Assembly: GCA_003215295.1 (NCBI GenBank)
Contig: QCKN01000005.1
Coordinates: forward strand, 22,019 to 86,018
DNA: 64,000 nucleotides
Reading direction: 5' to 3'
Origin: Prochlorococcus sp. AG-409-P03
Lineage (GTDB): Bacteria > Cyanobacteriota > Cyanobacteriia > PCC-6307 > Cyanobiaceae
Shown here: one piece after another, positions 30,406 to 43,594 of the stretch
Layout: every line of letters begins with the position of its first letter
Position numbering within the stretch: position 1 is the stretch's first letter
Position numbers and translations under genes: made by a program
Notes under the pieces: generated by a model
The model's database searches: none
Seen by the model: the letters and a program-made list of their open reading frames with translations, nothing else
Told to the model about the DNA's origin: nothing

Positions 30406-32063
30406 TCCTTTGCCCTCTCGGATACTTCTTCTGTGCGTTCTTCAAGTTCTAATAATTCGTCTTTTTGACCATATCCATAGGGCTCAGTTACAAGAGGGGC
30501 TTCTCCTATCCAGTTTTCGACTGGTGGTGGCGAACTGGTTAGCCATTCAGGCGTTAGGCCTTCCCAGGGGTTGTCACCTGCTATCTGCCCTTTTATAGAG
30601 CTATGAAATATATTCCATAAAAATGGGAGTGTACTTAGTGCCATTAACAAGGCACCGAAGCTGCTGATCTGGTTTACAAAGGTGAATTGTGGGTCGTATT
30701 CGGCAACACGTCTAGGCATACCATTTAGACCTAGCCAATGTTGCGGAGCAAAGCATAGATTGAAGCCGATAAAGGTTATGAAGAAGTGAATCCTCCCGAG
30801 GTTTTCATTAAGCATTTTCCCAGTAGCCTTTGGGAACCAGTGATATATCGAGGAAAAGATTACAAATACAGAGCCTCCATAGACTACATAGTGGAAGTGG
30901 GCAACAACAAAGTAGGTATCGTGGACATGCACATCGAAAGGAACTTGAGCTAGTGCAACGCCTGTGATCCCTCCTAAGACGAAATTAATAATAAAGCCAC
31001 AAGAGAATAGAACGGCGCTGTTTAGGGATATTCGCCCACCCCAGAGAGTGGCAACCCAATTGAAGAACTTAATGCCTGTAGGGACGGCGATGAAAGCTGT
31101 GGCAATGGTAAAGAAAAGACGCATCCATGGTGGCGTCCCACTTGTAAACATATGGTGTGCCCAGACCATAAGTCCAAGAACTACAATTGCCATTATTGAG
31201 TACACCATTGTGGTATAGCCAAAAAGAGGTTTTCGACAATGGATAGGCAGGATTTCACTGACTAAGCCGAAAGCTGGCAACACCATTATGTAAACAGCTG
31301 GATGTGAGTAGAACCAAAACAGATGTTGATAGACAATCACATTTCCTCCCAGGGCTGGATTGAAGAAGCCTGTATGAGCAACTATGTCAAAACTTAGAAG
31401 GATTAAAGTCCCTGCAAGTACTGGAGTGGATAAGACGACAAGGATGCTTGTTCCTAGCATTGCCCAGCAATACATAGGTAGCTGCATAAGTTTTAGGCCA
31501 GGTCTTCGAAGCTTGAGAATGGTTGCAATGAAGTTAATACCACCAAAAATCGAGCTTCCTCCTAATAGCAGCACGCTTAGTATCCAGATTATTTGTCCAG
31601 TCGCTGGTGACGTAATGCTTAGTGGTGGGTATGCAGTCCAGCCTGATTGAGCTGCCCCTGTTATGAAATAACTGCTAATTAGCATTAAACCTGCTGGAGG
31701 AATTAGCCAGAAAGCCACGGCATTCAAACGAGGAAATGCCATATCTCTAGCGCCTACGTAGAATGGAATTAAGTAGTTACCAAAAGCTCCATTTACAACA
31801 GGTACAATCCACAAAAATATCATTATTGTCCCATGCAGAGTTAAGACTTGGTTATAAACATCTCTTGCCATAAAATCCGACATTGGACTAGTTAGTTCAA
31901 TACGTATTGCACTCGCTAGTAGGCCTCCTATAAGGTAAAATAGAAAACCACATACTAAATATTGAATTCCAATAACCTTATGATCTAAACTAAAACTTAG
32001 GTATCTCAATAAACCTTTAGGTTGAAGGCTTACTTTATCAGTTGGAGGAATGGAAATAGTCAT
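30402..32063 (-). CDS. ctaD: cytochrome c oxidase subunit I
   Basis: HGTIMIFLWIVPVVNGAFGNYLIPFYVGARDMAFPRLN; HLFWFYSHPAVYIMVLPAFG; HDTYFVVAHFHYV. Confidence 0.98.
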   Translation of the reverse strand: MTISIPPTDKVSLQPKGLLRYLSFSLDHKVIGIQYLVCGFLFYLIGGLLASAIRIELTSPMSDFMARDVYNQVLTLHGTIMIFLWIVPVVNGAFGNYLIPFYVGARDMAFPRLNAVAFWLIPPAGLMLISSYFITGAAQSGWTAYPPLSITSPATGQIIWILSVLLLGGSSIFGGINFIATILKLRRPGLKLMQLPMYCWAMLGTSILVVLSTPVLAGTLILLSFDIVAHTGFFNPALGGNVIVYQHLFWFYSHPAVYIMVLPAFGLVSEILPIHCRKPLFGYTTMVYSIMAIVVLGLMVWAHHMFTSGTPPWMRLFFTIATAFIAVPTGIKFFNWVATLWGGRISLNSAVLFSCGFIINFVLGGITGVALAQVPFDVHVHDTYFVVAHFHYVVYGGSVFVIFSSIYHWFPKATGKMLNENLGRIHFFITFIGFNLCFAPQHWLGLNGMPRRVAEYDPQFTFVNQISSFGALLMALSTLPFLWNIFHSSIKGQIAGDNPWEGLTPEWLTSSPPPVENWIGEAPLVTEPYGYGQKDELLELEERTEEVSERAKE

Positions 32064-32884
32064 GCTTCAGTAATCAAATCCTTGGCATTTTTGTTGAACC
32101 ATTCTTGGTAGTTGGCTTGATCCTCTACTACCACTGTGGAACGCATTCCACCATGGTATGGCCCACAGAGTTCAGCGCAAATTATGGGATAGCGACCAGG
32201 CTTCGTTGGTGTGAAGTTGAGGATAGTAGGTTGTCCTGGGATTACATCCTGCTTTAAACGAAATTCTGGAACCCAAAATGCATGGATAACATCATTAGAC
32301 TCCATCTTGAGGGTCACGGGTTCTCCTGTTGGAACGTGAAGTTCTCCTGCAATGATGTCTCCTTTTGGGTAATGAAAAAGGAAGGCGAACTGCATGGCAG
32401 TGACCTCAACAGACAATCCCGACACTGTGTTTTCTGAGTCTTGGGTAATGGGGCCCGCCCCAATTCCTCCCCATATGCGATTTTCAGAAACATCTGTATG
32501 GTGATGTCCCTCAGATTGAAGAGGTTGCATCCCTCCCATGCGGTCATAGATGTCGTAGCTATATATTCCTACAAATAAGATGACTACTGCAGGAATAGCT
32601 GTCCATAAGATTTCAAGAGGTAGATTTCCCTCTAAGGGGATGCCATCACCATGTTGACCAGGCTTTCGTCGGAATTGAAACAGGCTATAAACAACCAGTC
32701 CAAACATTCCTAAAAAGAGGATTGTTCCTATTGTGAACAACACTCTGAAGAGTTCATCGTAAACCGGGGCATTCAGACTTGCGTCCTCAGGTAGAAGGTT
32801 GACGTGTTGACCAACCCATACACTTCCCAAGATCAGCGCAAGGCTAAGCAGGACAGTAATTATGGCCGAAGATTTCGGCACCAC
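32060..32884 (-). CDS. ctaC: cytochrome c oxidase subunit II
   Basis: TM hairpin, then NDVIHAFWVPEFRLKQDVIPG and AELCGPYHGGMRS CuA motif. Confidence 0.96.
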   Translation of the reverse strand: MVPKSSAIITVLLSLALILGSVWVGQHVNLLPEDASLNAPVYDELFRVLFTIGTILFLGMFGLVVYSLFQFRRKPGQHGDGIPLEGNLPLEILWTAIPAVVILFVGIYSYDIYDRMGGMQPLQSEGHHHTDVSENRIWGGIGAGPITQDSENTVSGLSVEVTAMQFAFLFHYPKGDIIAGELHVPTGEPVTLKMESNDVIHAFWVPEFRLKQDVIPGQPTILNFTPTKPGRYPIICAELCGPYHGGMRSTVVVEDQANYQEWFNKNAKDLITEA

Positions 32885-33150
32885 ATTGCCTCAGATATGT
32901 TCTAAGGGTATGAAAAAGAGTCCCGTTCGGCATGAATGGGATTGTTAAATCGAGATGAAATTCTCGAAAGAGCTATATTTTGCAAGGACTTTGGCTCGCC
33001 TCTCAAAGAAAATTAGAAAATACTTCTGTCAGCAATGGGAGATTTAATAGCAGTAAATGGTGTTGCAGACGTCCATACAACGTCAAGTATTGCTTTTGGC
33101 AGCTACTTTGCACAAATACCTCTTTTTCCTTAGGGGACTGAGTTAATTCT

Positions 33151-34077
33151 TTGACTGCCTCATCTCAGCCTTTAATTCATCGACGACTTGCTCAACTGGC
33201 GGCTCATCTTTTAGTCGCTGTTATTGCCTTGGTTGCGATAGGAGGAGCTACACGGGTAATGGAAGCTGGATTGGCATGTCCAGACTGGCCTCTTTGTTTT
33301 GGGTCTTTTTTCCCTGAAAGACATATGAACCTCAAGGTTTTTCTTGAGTGGTTTCATCGCTTTGATGCTTTTATTATTGGGATCTTTGCTCTGGTTCAGT
33401 TTGGGCTAGCTTTTCTTTGGCGGTCTCAATTGCCCAGATGGCTTCCTTGGGCAAATGGACTAATTGTAATTTTGATTGCATTACAGGGTGCTCTTGGTGC
33501 TTTAACGGTTCTTCAACTTTTGCCATCCCTAGTTGTCACTGCTCATTTGGTTTTAGCTTTAACACTAGTTGCCTTGGTTAGTGCGATTACAGAGAGATTG
33601 CAGTCTCCTAATGGACTCTTGCCTCCTTTATGGTGGCGTTTCTTTTCGGGTGGTGCCCTTCTGTCGGTTTTTGGCCAGTCGATTCTTGGTGCTCGCATGG
33701 CTACTTCCTGGTCAGTGCAGCGCTGTGCAAATCAAGGACACAACTGCCAATGGCTTGACTGGCATAAAGGTTTTGCCCTGGCTGTTGTGTCTTTAGTTTT
33801 TATTTTTATTTTGATCGCTATTTTCTCAGGAGGATGGGCTAGAAGTCAGTGGCCATCATTTTTGGTGGTTGTTGCATTGTTATCAACTCAGATTGCTCTT
33901 GGAATTTTGTCACTACACTTTTCTCTCTCTCAGCCTGTGATCACAGTTGCACATCAACTTCTTGCAGCTCTTTTGGTTGCATTCCTAGCATCGCTCAGTT
34001 GTCGGGGGCCGAATCTTTTACCTTCGAGATTAGTTCTTTTAAGTAAAGAGTCTGTTTTGGAATCTTGTCATGGTTAG
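33151..34077 (+). CDS. ctaA: heme A synthase (COX15/CtaA family)
   Basis: [25 protein letters not shown]; polytopic; divergent from ctaCDE. Confidence 0.93.
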   Translation: MTASSQPLIHRRLAQLAAHLLVAVIALVAIGGATRVMEAGLACPDWPLCFGSFFPERHMNLKVFLEWFHRFDAFIIGIFALVQFGLAFLWRSQLPRWLPWANGLIVILIALQGALGALTVLQLLPSLVVTAHLVLALTLVALVSAITERLQSPNGLLPPLWWRFFSGGALLSVFGQSILGARMATSWSVQRCANQGHNCQWLDWHKGFALAVVSLVFIFILIAIFSGGWARSQWPSFLVVVALLSTQIALGILSLHFSLSQPVITVAHQLLAALLVAFLASLSCRGPNLLPSRLVLLSKESVLESCHG

Positions 34078-35059
34078 TTCTATTCAGGAGACAATTCAGT
34101 CGGAACTGGTGAGGGAAAATGTCGTTCCTTCTCGGAAGTTAGTCAAGCTTCCGCCATGGCTCGAGGTGGCAAAGCCAAGACTTATCCCTCTCCTTTTGGC
34201 TACGACACTCGGTGGTATGGCTTTATCTGAAGGTTGGCCATTGTCTTCTCCTCGTCTTTTTTGCACTCTCGGAGGAGGTGCGTTGGCAGCTGCAGCGGCA
34301 GGAGCTCTGAATTGTCTTTGGGAGCAGGAGCTTGATGGACGTATGCAGAGGACTAGTGGCAGAGCTTTGCCATCAGGTCGGCTTGCTCCAGGGACTGTTT
34401 TTGTTGGCGCTATTTCTTGTACATTGGCTGCTGCAACACTCCTTGTTAGTGGAGTTAACTGTCTTGCAGCTGGCCTCTCCTTGCTTGGGCTATGCAGTTA
34501 TGTATTGCTTTATACAGCTCTCCTTAAGCCACGAACCTCACAGAATATCGTGATTGGTGGAGTGGCAGGTGCCATACCGCCGTTGGTTGGCGCTGCTGCT
34601 GCCACTGGACATGTTGGTTTAAGCGGATGGTGGTTATTTGCTCTTGTGATGGTTTGGACTCCAGCACACTTTTGGGCTCTTGCTCTTTTGTTAAAGGATG
34701 ACTACCAATCAGTAGGAATCCCAATGCTTCCAGTTGTTAAGGGATCTGTAGCTACAGCGAATGCGATTTTTTGGTATGGCTGGGCGACTGTCCTTTTAAG
34801 TAGCTTGGGCATTTGGGCTTTACCAGAAGGTGGTTTGCTTTATGCCGTCCTGTTGATTCCTTTTAATGCTCGTCTTCTTCAAATGATTCATAGGCTTTGT
34901 GGCGACCCAAATGATTTGGATCGAGCTAAGGGTCTGTTCAGGTGGTCAATCCTTTACATGTTTGGGATTTGCTTACTTTTAGTTATTAGTCGACAACCCT
35001 TGGCAGTCGAGTTTGATATTCAAGGAATGGCACTCTTGGGTCAAATGCTTAGCTTTTAG
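34070..35059 (+). CDS. ctaB: protoheme IX farnesyltransferase
   Basis: [70 protein letters not shown]. Confidence 0.95.
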   Translation: MVSSIQETIQSELVRENVVPSRKLVKLPPWLEVAKPRLIPLLLATTLGGMALSEGWPLSSPRLFCTLGGGALAAAAAGALNCLWEQELDGRMQRTSGRALPSGRLAPGTVFVGAISCTLAAATLLVSGVNCLAAGLSLLGLCSYVLLYTALLKPRTSQNIVIGGVAGAIPPLVGAAAATGHVGLSGWWLFALVMVWTPAHFWALALLLKDDYQSVGIPMLPVVKGSVATANAIFWYGWATVLLSSLGIWALPEGGLLYAVLLIPFNARLLQMIHRLCGDPNDLDRAKGLFRWSILYMFGICLLLVISRQPLAVEFDIQGMALLGQMLSF

Positions 35060-35161
35060 CCCGCAATTTAAATAAAATCTAGTCAGCTTATCTAAACATT
35101 AACTGCAAACCTCCTCTAATGACTAGATACTCAATCATTCACTGAGGGAACTCTTATATCG

Positions 35162-36175
35162 ATGTCTCTGATAGAACTTCAGGAAGTGGTTAAAACTTAC
35201 GGGTCAGTCAAGGCTCTTAGAGGTTTGAACCTGAGTATTCCTGAAGGATGCCTGTACGGCTTGCTTGGCCCAAATGGCTCTGGTAAGACAACTACTTTGC
35301 GAATTCTCTCAACCTTGTTGGAGCCTGATTCAGGTCAGGTTCATGTAGCTGGCTTTAATGTTCTTGGAAATCCTCGTGCTGTAAGAACTCGTTTGGGTTT
35401 TGTCGCTCAAGACATTGCCTTGGATAAGATTCTTACAGGACGCGAGTTGCTTCAGTTACAAGGAGATCTTTATCATCTCAGGTCTTCAGTTAAGGATCTT
35501 CGTATTGCTGAGTTAACTGCAAGGCTGGATATGGATAGTTGGATTGATCGTCGCTGCGGTTCTTATTCAGGAGGAATGAAGAGAAGGCTTGATCTTGCGG
35601 CAGGTTTATTACACCAACCCAAGGTTTTGGTTTTGGATGAACCAACAGTTGGTTTGGATATTGAGAGCCGTACAACAATTTGGAACTTATTGAGAGAGCT
35701 GAAATCCCTGGGAACCACAATTCTATTAAGTAGTCACTATCTGGAGGAGGTAGATGTTCTTGCGGACAGAATGGCAATAATGGACAATGGACGAGTAATT
35801 GCAGAAGGGACGCCTGCAGATCTTAAGAAGGAACTTGGAGGTGATCGAATAACACTGAGGGTTCAAGAATTTAGTGATGAAAATGAGTCTGAGGAAGTTA
35901 GGAGTTTGTTGTCATCGATAAATGAAGTTAGTCATGTCGTTATTAACCGCTCTCAAGGATTTTCATTGAACCTTGTTGTGGATGATCAGAATGTGTTACC
36001 CCTTATACGTCAATGTCTAGAGAGAGCAGGCTTTAGTATCTTTTCACTTTCCCAAAGTAGACCTAGCTTGGATGATGTTTATCTGAGATCTACTGGGAAG
36101 ACATTAATGGATGCTGAGCTTGAGCTAGCAGGGAAAAGAGACGTAAAACTTGAGAGCAAGAAGGCTATGCGGTAA
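35162..36175 (+). CDS. ABC-2 type exporter ATP-binding protein (DrrA-like)
   Basis: Walker A GPNGSGKTTTL, YSGGMKRRLDLAAGLLHQPKVLVLDEPTVGLD. Confidence 0.92.
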   Translation: MSLIELQEVVKTYGSVKALRGLNLSIPEGCLYGLLGPNGSGKTTTLRILSTLLEPDSGQVHVAGFNVLGNPRAVRTRLGFVAQDIALDKILTGRELLQLQGDLYHLRSSVKDLRIAELTARLDMDSWIDRRCGSYSGGMKRRLDLAAGLLHQPKVLVLDEPTVGLDIESRTTIWNLLRELKSLGTTILLSSHYLEEVDVLADRMAIMDNGRVIAEGTPADLKKELGGDRITLRVQEFSDENESEEVRSLLSSINEVSHVVINRSQGFSLNLVVDDQNVLPLIRQCLERAGFSIFSLSQSRPSLDDVYLRSTGKTLMDAELELAGKRDVKLESKKAMR

Positions 36176-36242
36176 ATCTTCTGCTTATGTCGCGCATTAT
36201 TTAGGTGCTATTTAAACAAACAATGTCTTTCATAATGAATCG

Positions 36243-37097
36243 ATGACTGGATCTATTGAATTTCCTACTTCTGAACCTGCTAGCCAGATGCAGCTTGCAA
36301 GTTTTACTCAAGAAACATTGGCATTAACCAGGCGGCTTTTTCTTCAATTGGCTAGACGTCCTTCCACTTTAATTGCTGGAGTTTTACAGCCAGTTATTTG
36401 GCTAATCCTTTTTGGGGCTTTGTTCTCCAATGCTCCTGAAGAGCTTTTGCCAGGTGGTATGAGCTATGGCAGGTTTCTTGGCGCGGGTGTAATTGTTTTT
36501 ACTGCTTTCAGTGGTGCTTTGAATGCAGGCTTGCCTGTCATGTTTGATCGTGAATTTGGTTTTCTTAACCGGCTATTAGTTGCGCCTTTAATAAGTCGAA
36601 GCTCGATTGTTTTGGCTTCGGTGATTTATATCACTGCAACAACTCTTATTCAATGTTTTTCAATTATGGCGATGGCTTCTTTCCTTGGATATGGGTGGCC
36701 AGAACCTGGAGGACTTCTTTTGACTGTATTGACTTTAGTGATATTAGTTTTTGCTGTTACGGCAATTAGTCTTGGCCTTGCATTTTCCCTCCCAGGACAT
36801 ATTGAACTTATTGCAGTGATATTTGTTGTCAACTTGCCTTTGCTTTTCGCAAGTACTGCATTGGCTCCAATTTCTTTCATGCCAGCCTGGCTGGGCTGGC
36901 TTGCAACCATTAATCCGCTTACCTTTGCTATAGAACCCATCCGTGCTGCTTATGGCGGTTCAGTAGATCTTCACACTGTTCTCATTCATGCCCCCTATGG
37001 GGATGTAAATGGGTTTGGATGTTTAGCTATTTTGATGGGACTCTCTATTGGGCTTTTCTTTTTGATCCGTCCAATGTTAAATCGTAAACTTGCTTGA
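36243..37097 (+). CDS. ABC-2 type exporter permease (DrrB-like)
   Basis: LARRPSTLIAGVLQPVIWLILFGALF; NRLLVAPLISRSSIVLASVIY; multiple TM segments. Confidence 0.9.
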   Translation: MTGSIEFPTSEPASQMQLASFTQETLALTRRLFLQLARRPSTLIAGVLQPVIWLILFGALFSNAPEELLPGGMSYGRFLGAGVIVFTAFSGALNAGLPVMFDREFGFLNRLLVAPLISRSSIVLASVIYITATTLIQCFSIMAMASFLGYGWPEPGGLLLTVLTLVILVFAVTAISLGLAFSLPGHIELIAVIFVVNLPLLFASTALAPISFMPAWLGWLATINPLTFAIEPIRAAYGGSVDLHTVLIHAPYGDVNGFGCLAILMGLSIGLFFLIRPMLNRKLA

Positions 37098-37653
37098 ACT
37101 CGTGAACAAAAATCTTATTAAGGACTCCTTTCTTCATCGAAAGGCAGATCTAAAACAACAACTCTCTAATGCATCACTTCTATCAAATGAGGAAGATGTT
37201 TCAATTTTGGAGGCGCAGTGGGTTCACCGTTTTGGGTTTGAAACACTACCTACTAACTCTAAAATTCTAAGTTCCACTAATTCAAAAAGCCTTTTTACTG
37301 GAAATCAATATCAGAGTTCCTTCGTGACCGAAAATGGGCACAACAAAGAAAGGGAGGCTGATTTTTCATCTATAGCTTCAGATACTCAAGTAAGAAGAGC
37401 TGTCTCCTCACTTGAACCATCTCAAACAGAAGACTTGGATGTCAAAGATGTCAAAGATGTCAAAGATGTCAATGACGCCTCATTAAAGGAGCGAGTTGAG
37501 GATTTCAAATCTTCTAAGCAAGATTGTGCTGAATTAAAAGAGCATGAGATTTTTGTAAAGCACGAATTGTTTGTTTCGCCACCACCACGATCCTTAAAAC
37601 GTCTTCGTCGTTGGATTCCTATGATTGAAGAGAACTTGCCCAAGGCTTCTTAA
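37090..37653 (+). CDS. hypothetical, hydrophilic low-complexity protein
   Basis: Open frame from TTG at 37090 overlapping the permease stop by 8 nt; contains DVKDVKDVKDVND; ends RSLKRLRRWIPMIEENLPKAS. Confidence 0.6.
   Translation: MLELVNKNLIKDSFLHRKADLKQQLSNASLLSNEEDVSILEAQWVHRFGFETLPTNSKILSSTNSKSLFTGNQYQSSFVTENGHNKEREADFSSIASDTQVRRAVSSLEPSQTEDLDVKDVKDVKDVNDASLKERVEDFKSSKQDCAELKEHEIFVKHELFVSPPPRSLKRLRRWIPMIEENLPKAS
37438..37473 (+). repeat. 9-bp coding tandem repeat (gatgtcaaa x3 + gatgtcaat)
   Basis: Read directly. Confidence 0.95.
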
Positions 37654-37755
37654 ATCTTTTTAGGCAAGAATATTCGTATAAGAAATATCTTTATTGCTTT
37701 AGGAAGAGCCTAATAAATCAATTTTTTTAATTTGACTTATTAGGGAAAACCTGTA

Positions 37756-39477
<1,722 letters not shown>

Positions 39478-39602
39478 CTATTGGTACTCACATTAATTTC
39501 CCACAGTAAGCCGACTCATTGGGAGGGGCTTTAAGTGGGGAAAGCCGAATCCTTTCACTTTTTGCATTACCAGTGAAGGATAAACCTAGTTATGTTCTTA
39601 AT

Positions 39603-39779
39603 ATGAATGACTCTGGCTCGTTATTTTTCATACTTATGGCCGTTTTGGCCGGGGTGATGACATTGGTATATTTTCCTTTGCGCTTTTTCCTTACTGCTAC
39701 TGCTAGGAGTAGGAGGTTGAAGCTTTTGCAACGCATTAGAAGATTACGTGATGAACTTGGCCAATCCTTAGACACTTAG
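39603..39779 (+). CDS. small single-TM hypothetical protein (58 aa)
   Basis: MNDSGSLFFILMAVLAGVMTLVYFPLRFFLTATARSRRLKLLQRIRRLRDELGQSLDT; one TM plus a basic tail; start chosen inside ORF 39519. Confidence 0.6.
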   Translation: MNDSGSLFFILMAVLAGVMTLVYFPLRFFLTATARSRRLKLLQRIRRLRDELGQSLDT

Positions 39780-40107
39780 AAGATAGGAGTCTCCTCCTAT
39801 AGCGTTTGAATAATAATCCATTAAACAATAATTTAGTTCAGTGCTCTTTTGAATTTTAACAAGTGATTTGGATTTTGTTTTCTAAAGTTGGATATTAATT
39901 TCTATGCTTTAGACTAATAATCTCTAATTCGTATTTAGAGCAGGTTTTAATTTACGTTCCAACTTGCAATTTCTTGTCACAGACTTATTCCATTGCAGTA
40001 CATAAAATTGAAACAGAAAAATCTTCTTTGGATCTTTTCTTTTAATAATTATATGATTAGGTAATAAATTAGTTGTTAGTTTATCTTCTGCGCTGAGAAT
40101 ACTTAGG

Positions 40108-40860
40108 TCAACTCATTACCATGCCTCCATCTACATTTAACACTTGGCCTGTTATATATGCAGCAGAAGGATCGGTTGTAAGGAATCTTACTGGCCCAGC
40201 AATATTCTCTGGAGTACCAAAACATCCTAGTGGTATTGCGTTCAGGATTGTTTCTGCTTCTAATTCTTTGGTCATATCAGTGGTTATGAAGCCTGGTGCA
40301 ACTGCGTTTACAGTGATTCCTCTAGCTGCAAACTCCTTTGCAGTGCTTTTTGTTAGTCCAATAACCCCTGCTTTGGAAGCTGCGTAATTTGCTTGCCCTG
40401 CATTCCCCATTATCCCAACTACTGAGGTGATATTAACAATTCTTCCCCGTTTTTGCTTCAGCATTGTTCTTGAAACGGCCTTTGTGCAGAGAAAAACACC
40501 AGTTAAATTTAAGTTGATTACAGACTCCCAATCTTCTGGTTTCATACGCATCAAAAGCCCGTCTTTTGTTATCCCTGCGTTGTTAACTAAGATATCAATG
40601 TGCCCACTTTTTTGCAGTACAGCTTTGATTAACCTATCGACATCATCTTCTAAGGAAACATTTGCATGTTCTGCATAAGCATTACCCCCTGAGGCTTTTA
40701 TTTCATTTACGACTTGATTTGCTTGTTCTGGAGAGTTTGAGTAGTTAACTACAACTTCTACTCCTGTTTTTCCTAGTTCTAAGGCTATGGCTTTGCCGAT
40801 CCCTCGACTTGCACCAGTGATTATTGCTGTTTGGTTGCTAGTGAGGTCAGGTGATGGCAT
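40108..40860 (-). CDS. fabG: 3-oxoacyl-[ACP] reductase
   Basis: SDR: IITGASRGIGKAIALELG; YAASKAGVIGLTKSTAKE; GFITTDMT. Confidence 0.95.
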   Translation of the reverse strand: MPSPDLTSNQTAIITGASRGIGKAIALELGKTGVEVVVNYSNSPEQANQVVNEIKASGGNAYAEHANVSLEDDVDRLIKAVLQKSGHIDILVNNAGITKDGLLMRMKPEDWESVINLNLTGVFLCTKAVSRTMLKQKRGRIVNITSVVGIMGNAGQANYAASKAGVIGLTKSTAKEFAARGITVNAVAPGFITTDMTKELEAETILNAIPLGCFGTPENIAGPVRFLTTDPSAAYITGQVLNVDGGMVMS

Positions 40861-41037
40861 TTAAGAAAAAGCTTTATTTAAATCGTAAGAACTTTAAGGA
40901 GAGGCGTTCCATATTTGACTTTTTGTAGTTGTAAAGTTGTTTTAGGCTCACATTCATAAGCTAAGCAAATAGGGCTTACTAAGGATTTATGTGTGGCTTG
41001 ATTCATTGATAGTGCTTAGCTTCCCTTCGCAAAGGAG

Positions 41038-41724
41038 TTGATTTTGCATCTTTTAATTGCTGCAGCTGGAAGCGGAAGAAGGATGGGTGCTGATCGCAAC
41101 AAACTGTTGTTGCCAGTGGCTAAAAAGCCTGTTCTGGCTTGGACTTTTTATGCTGCTCAGGCGGCTGAATCCATTAGTTGGATAGGGATCGTAGGTCAGC
41201 CAAAAGATAAGACTTTGATCATGTCCTCGCTGAAAAAAATTGAAAAGCCAGTTTTCTGGATTAATGGAGGGAGTACTAGACAGGAGTCTGTTCAATTAGG
41301 CCTGGCAGGTTTACCTATTGAGGCGAAAAAAGTTTTGATTCATGATGGGGCTAGATGTCTTGCCGAACCTGAGCTTTTTGATCAGTGTGCAGCTGTAGTT
41401 GATCAAGGTGATGCTGTAATTGCTGCCCACAGAGTTACTGACACAATTAAGCGTGTTGACGCTGATGGAGTTATCGCTGGGACTACTGATAGGGAGGGCT
41501 TATGGGCTGCACAAACTCCACAGGGATTTTCAGTAGATCAGTTGCGCAAAGGCCACGCTCAAGCTGTTGCTAATGGCTGGAATGTTACTGATGACGCCTC
41601 TTTGTATGAACGTCTCGGATGGCCTGTGAGAGTTTTGGAGGCTCCCTCTTCAAACATAAAGGTTACGACTAGGTTTGACCTTATTGTTGCTGAGGCAGTT
41701 CTAGCTATTCGGGCAACAGCATGA
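41038..41724 (+). CDS. ispD: 2-C-methyl-D-erythritol 4-phosphate cytidylyltransferase
   Basis: [52 protein letters not shown]. Confidence 0.94.
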   Translation: MILHLLIAAAGSGRRMGADRNKLLLPVAKKPVLAWTFYAAQAAESISWIGIVGQPKDKTLIMSSLKKIEKPVFWINGGSTRQESVQLGLAGLPIEAKKVLIHDGARCLAEPELFDQCAAVVDQGDAVIAAHRVTDTIKRVDADGVIAGTTDREGLWAAQTPQGFSVDQLRKGHAQAVANGWNVTDDASLYERLGWPVRVLEAPSSNIKVTTRFDLIVAEAVLAIRATA

Positions 41725-42607
41725 GAGAACCTTCATTGCCATCAATCATTGCTTGATGTCCAAGTGGTAAAGCAGCATTGCCTAAGCAATGTCCTATCGG
41801 CAAATTCCCCACAACAGGAATATTTAGATCTTGACTTCGTTCTCTCAGAATTTCTGTCAGTTGGAATGTCTTATCTATGTCTATATCTTCATTGTCACTG
41901 CATTTCTTAAAATTGCCAAATCCGAGTCCTGCCAAATCTTGAAGAAGTCCTGCTAGTCGCCAATGGGTAAGCATTCTGTCTACTCTGTATGGAGCTTCAC
42001 CTACATCTTCTAAAATCAAAATTGCCCCTTTGAGGTTGGGCATATATTTAGTCCCAATTAGGTGAGATCCCACCGCCAAGTTGCTAACAACTATGGGCCC
42101 TCTTGCAATCCCTTTATTCCACCCTTCCCCAGCAAGGGCTGGTACAGATTTTCCAAAAAGTAGAGCTTCCAGTCTTTGTTTGCTCCAAAGGGGCTCTCTA
42201 CCCAGTGTTGTAAGCATTGGCCCATGGATGCATCCATCGAAACCATCTGAAAGTCTTGCAAGAAGCAATGATGAAACATCTGAGAATCCAAGAAGGATAC
42301 CTTTCTTCCATTGTTGACAATGCTCAAGCAACCTTGCAGACCCCCATCCACCTCTTGCAAATGCAATAAGAGGAGCATTTTTTTTTGGCCTTAGATCGTT
42401 ACTTCTAGTTTTGTCATTTCCTGCTAGATATCCCCAATACCTTCCTACTACATTGTTCTCAAGGCACACTAAGCCCCATTCATTTAGTATTTTTAGACCT
42501 TCTAAAAGAGCTTTTTCGTCATGGATTGCAGAGCTTGCTGCGGCAACTATGAATTCATCACCGCGGCTTAAGGGCTTCACTATTGTTTCGGCTCGGATAA
42601 TGACCAT
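41705..42607 (-). CDS. ldcA: LD-carboxypeptidase (peptidase S66)
   Basis: [55 protein letters not shown]. Confidence 0.88.
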   Translation of the reverse strand: MVIIRAETIVKPLSRGDEFIVAAASSAIHDEKALLEGLKILNEWGLVCLENNVVGRYWGYLAGNDKTRSNDLRPKKNAPLIAFARGGWGSARLLEHCQQWKKGILLGFSDVSSLLLARLSDGFDGCIHGPMLTTLGREPLWSKQRLEALLFGKSVPALAGEGWNKGIARGPIVVSNLAVGSHLIGTKYMPNLKGAILILEDVGEAPYRVDRMLTHWRLAGLLQDLAGLGFGNFKKCSDNEDIDIDKTFQLTEILRERSQDLNIPVVGNLPIGHCLGNAALPLGHQAMIDGNEGSLMLLPE

Positions 42608-42610
42608 TGG

Positions 42611-43498
42611 TTAACTAATATGTCCAAGAACTAATCCAAGTAGAAGTAGAGAACCTAGCCAGACTTGTCGTTTGAAATGTATTCCAAAAATATTTATTAA
42701 ACACTTTGACCTTTTGACTAAGATGACTTCTCGTTGCATTCCTATAGTGGCCAAACACCAGATAGGCCAGAAGATCCATCCTATTCCAACAGAGATTGCA
42801 GCAGCTGCTAGGAGAAAACATGTAAATCCATAACTAATGGAAACAGTTGTAATAGACTTCCCTCCAAGACTAATTACGCTGCTATTTAGACCTAGCTTTA
42901 AATCATCTTGACTATCTGCCATTGCATAAACAGTATCAAAGCCAAAAGTCCAGAATAAGGTTGCAGCCCATGTTAAAAATAGTGGCCACCCTCCTAATAA
43001 GTTAGATTGACTAGCTGCCCAAGGGATTAGTACTGAAAACCCCCAGCAGAAAGCAAGAAATGCTTGAGGATATTTAAACCACCTTTTGGCTGTTGGGTAT
43101 ATAAGAATTAATGGCAATGCTAATAGAGATAAGGTAAGAGTTATTTCCCTACTTGTTATTGGGAGAGTTAAGACAACTAGAAGACTTAGAAGAAGAAAAA
43201 ATAGGAGGAATCCCCAGGCTGTTGAAAATCGAATAGTGCCTTTAGCTAGGGGGCGTTGGTTTGTTCTGGAGACTTGTTGGTCAATATTTCGATCCCATAG
43301 GTCATTTGCTATGCAACCTGCTGCACTGATGCATACGCCCCCTACAGCAATTAGTGCGACAAGTTCTATTGAGGGCGGAGCGTTGGGTGTCAACCAAAGA
43401 GTCCAGCCAGCGGGGATCAACAAGATGATCCTGCCACTAGGTTTGTTCCATCTAATGAGATGCGACCAATGGATTAAGCGTTTGCAGAAAGTATGCAT
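42611..43498 (-). CDS. UbiA-family prenyltransferase (4-hydroxybenzoate polyprenyltransferase-like)
   Basis: RWNKPSGRIILLIPAGWTLWL; CIANDLWDRNIDQQVSRTNQRPLAKG; YAMADSQDDLKLGLNSS. Confidence 0.92.
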   Translation of the reverse strand: MHTFCKRLIHWSHLIRWNKPSGRIILLIPAGWTLWLTPNAPPSIELVALIAVGGVCISAAGCIANDLWDRNIDQQVSRTNQRPLAKGTIRFSTAWGFLLFFLLLSLLVVLTLPITSREITLTLSLLALPLILIYPTAKRWFKYPQAFLAFCWGFSVLIPWAASQSNLLGGWPLFLTWAATLFWTFGFDTVYAMADSQDDLKLGLNSSVISLGGKSITTVSISYGFTCFLLAAAAISVGIGWIFWPIWCLATIGMQREVILVKRSKCLINIFGIHFKRQVWLGSLLLLGLVLGHIS

Positions 43499-43594
43499 TT
43501 TTTAAAGGGCCTCTTTGCTCTTGGGAAAAATTGCAGTTCTGTCTAATTTGTTCACTAAGTGGCAGAGTATTGAAATCGCAGGCCAGGTTTTCCT

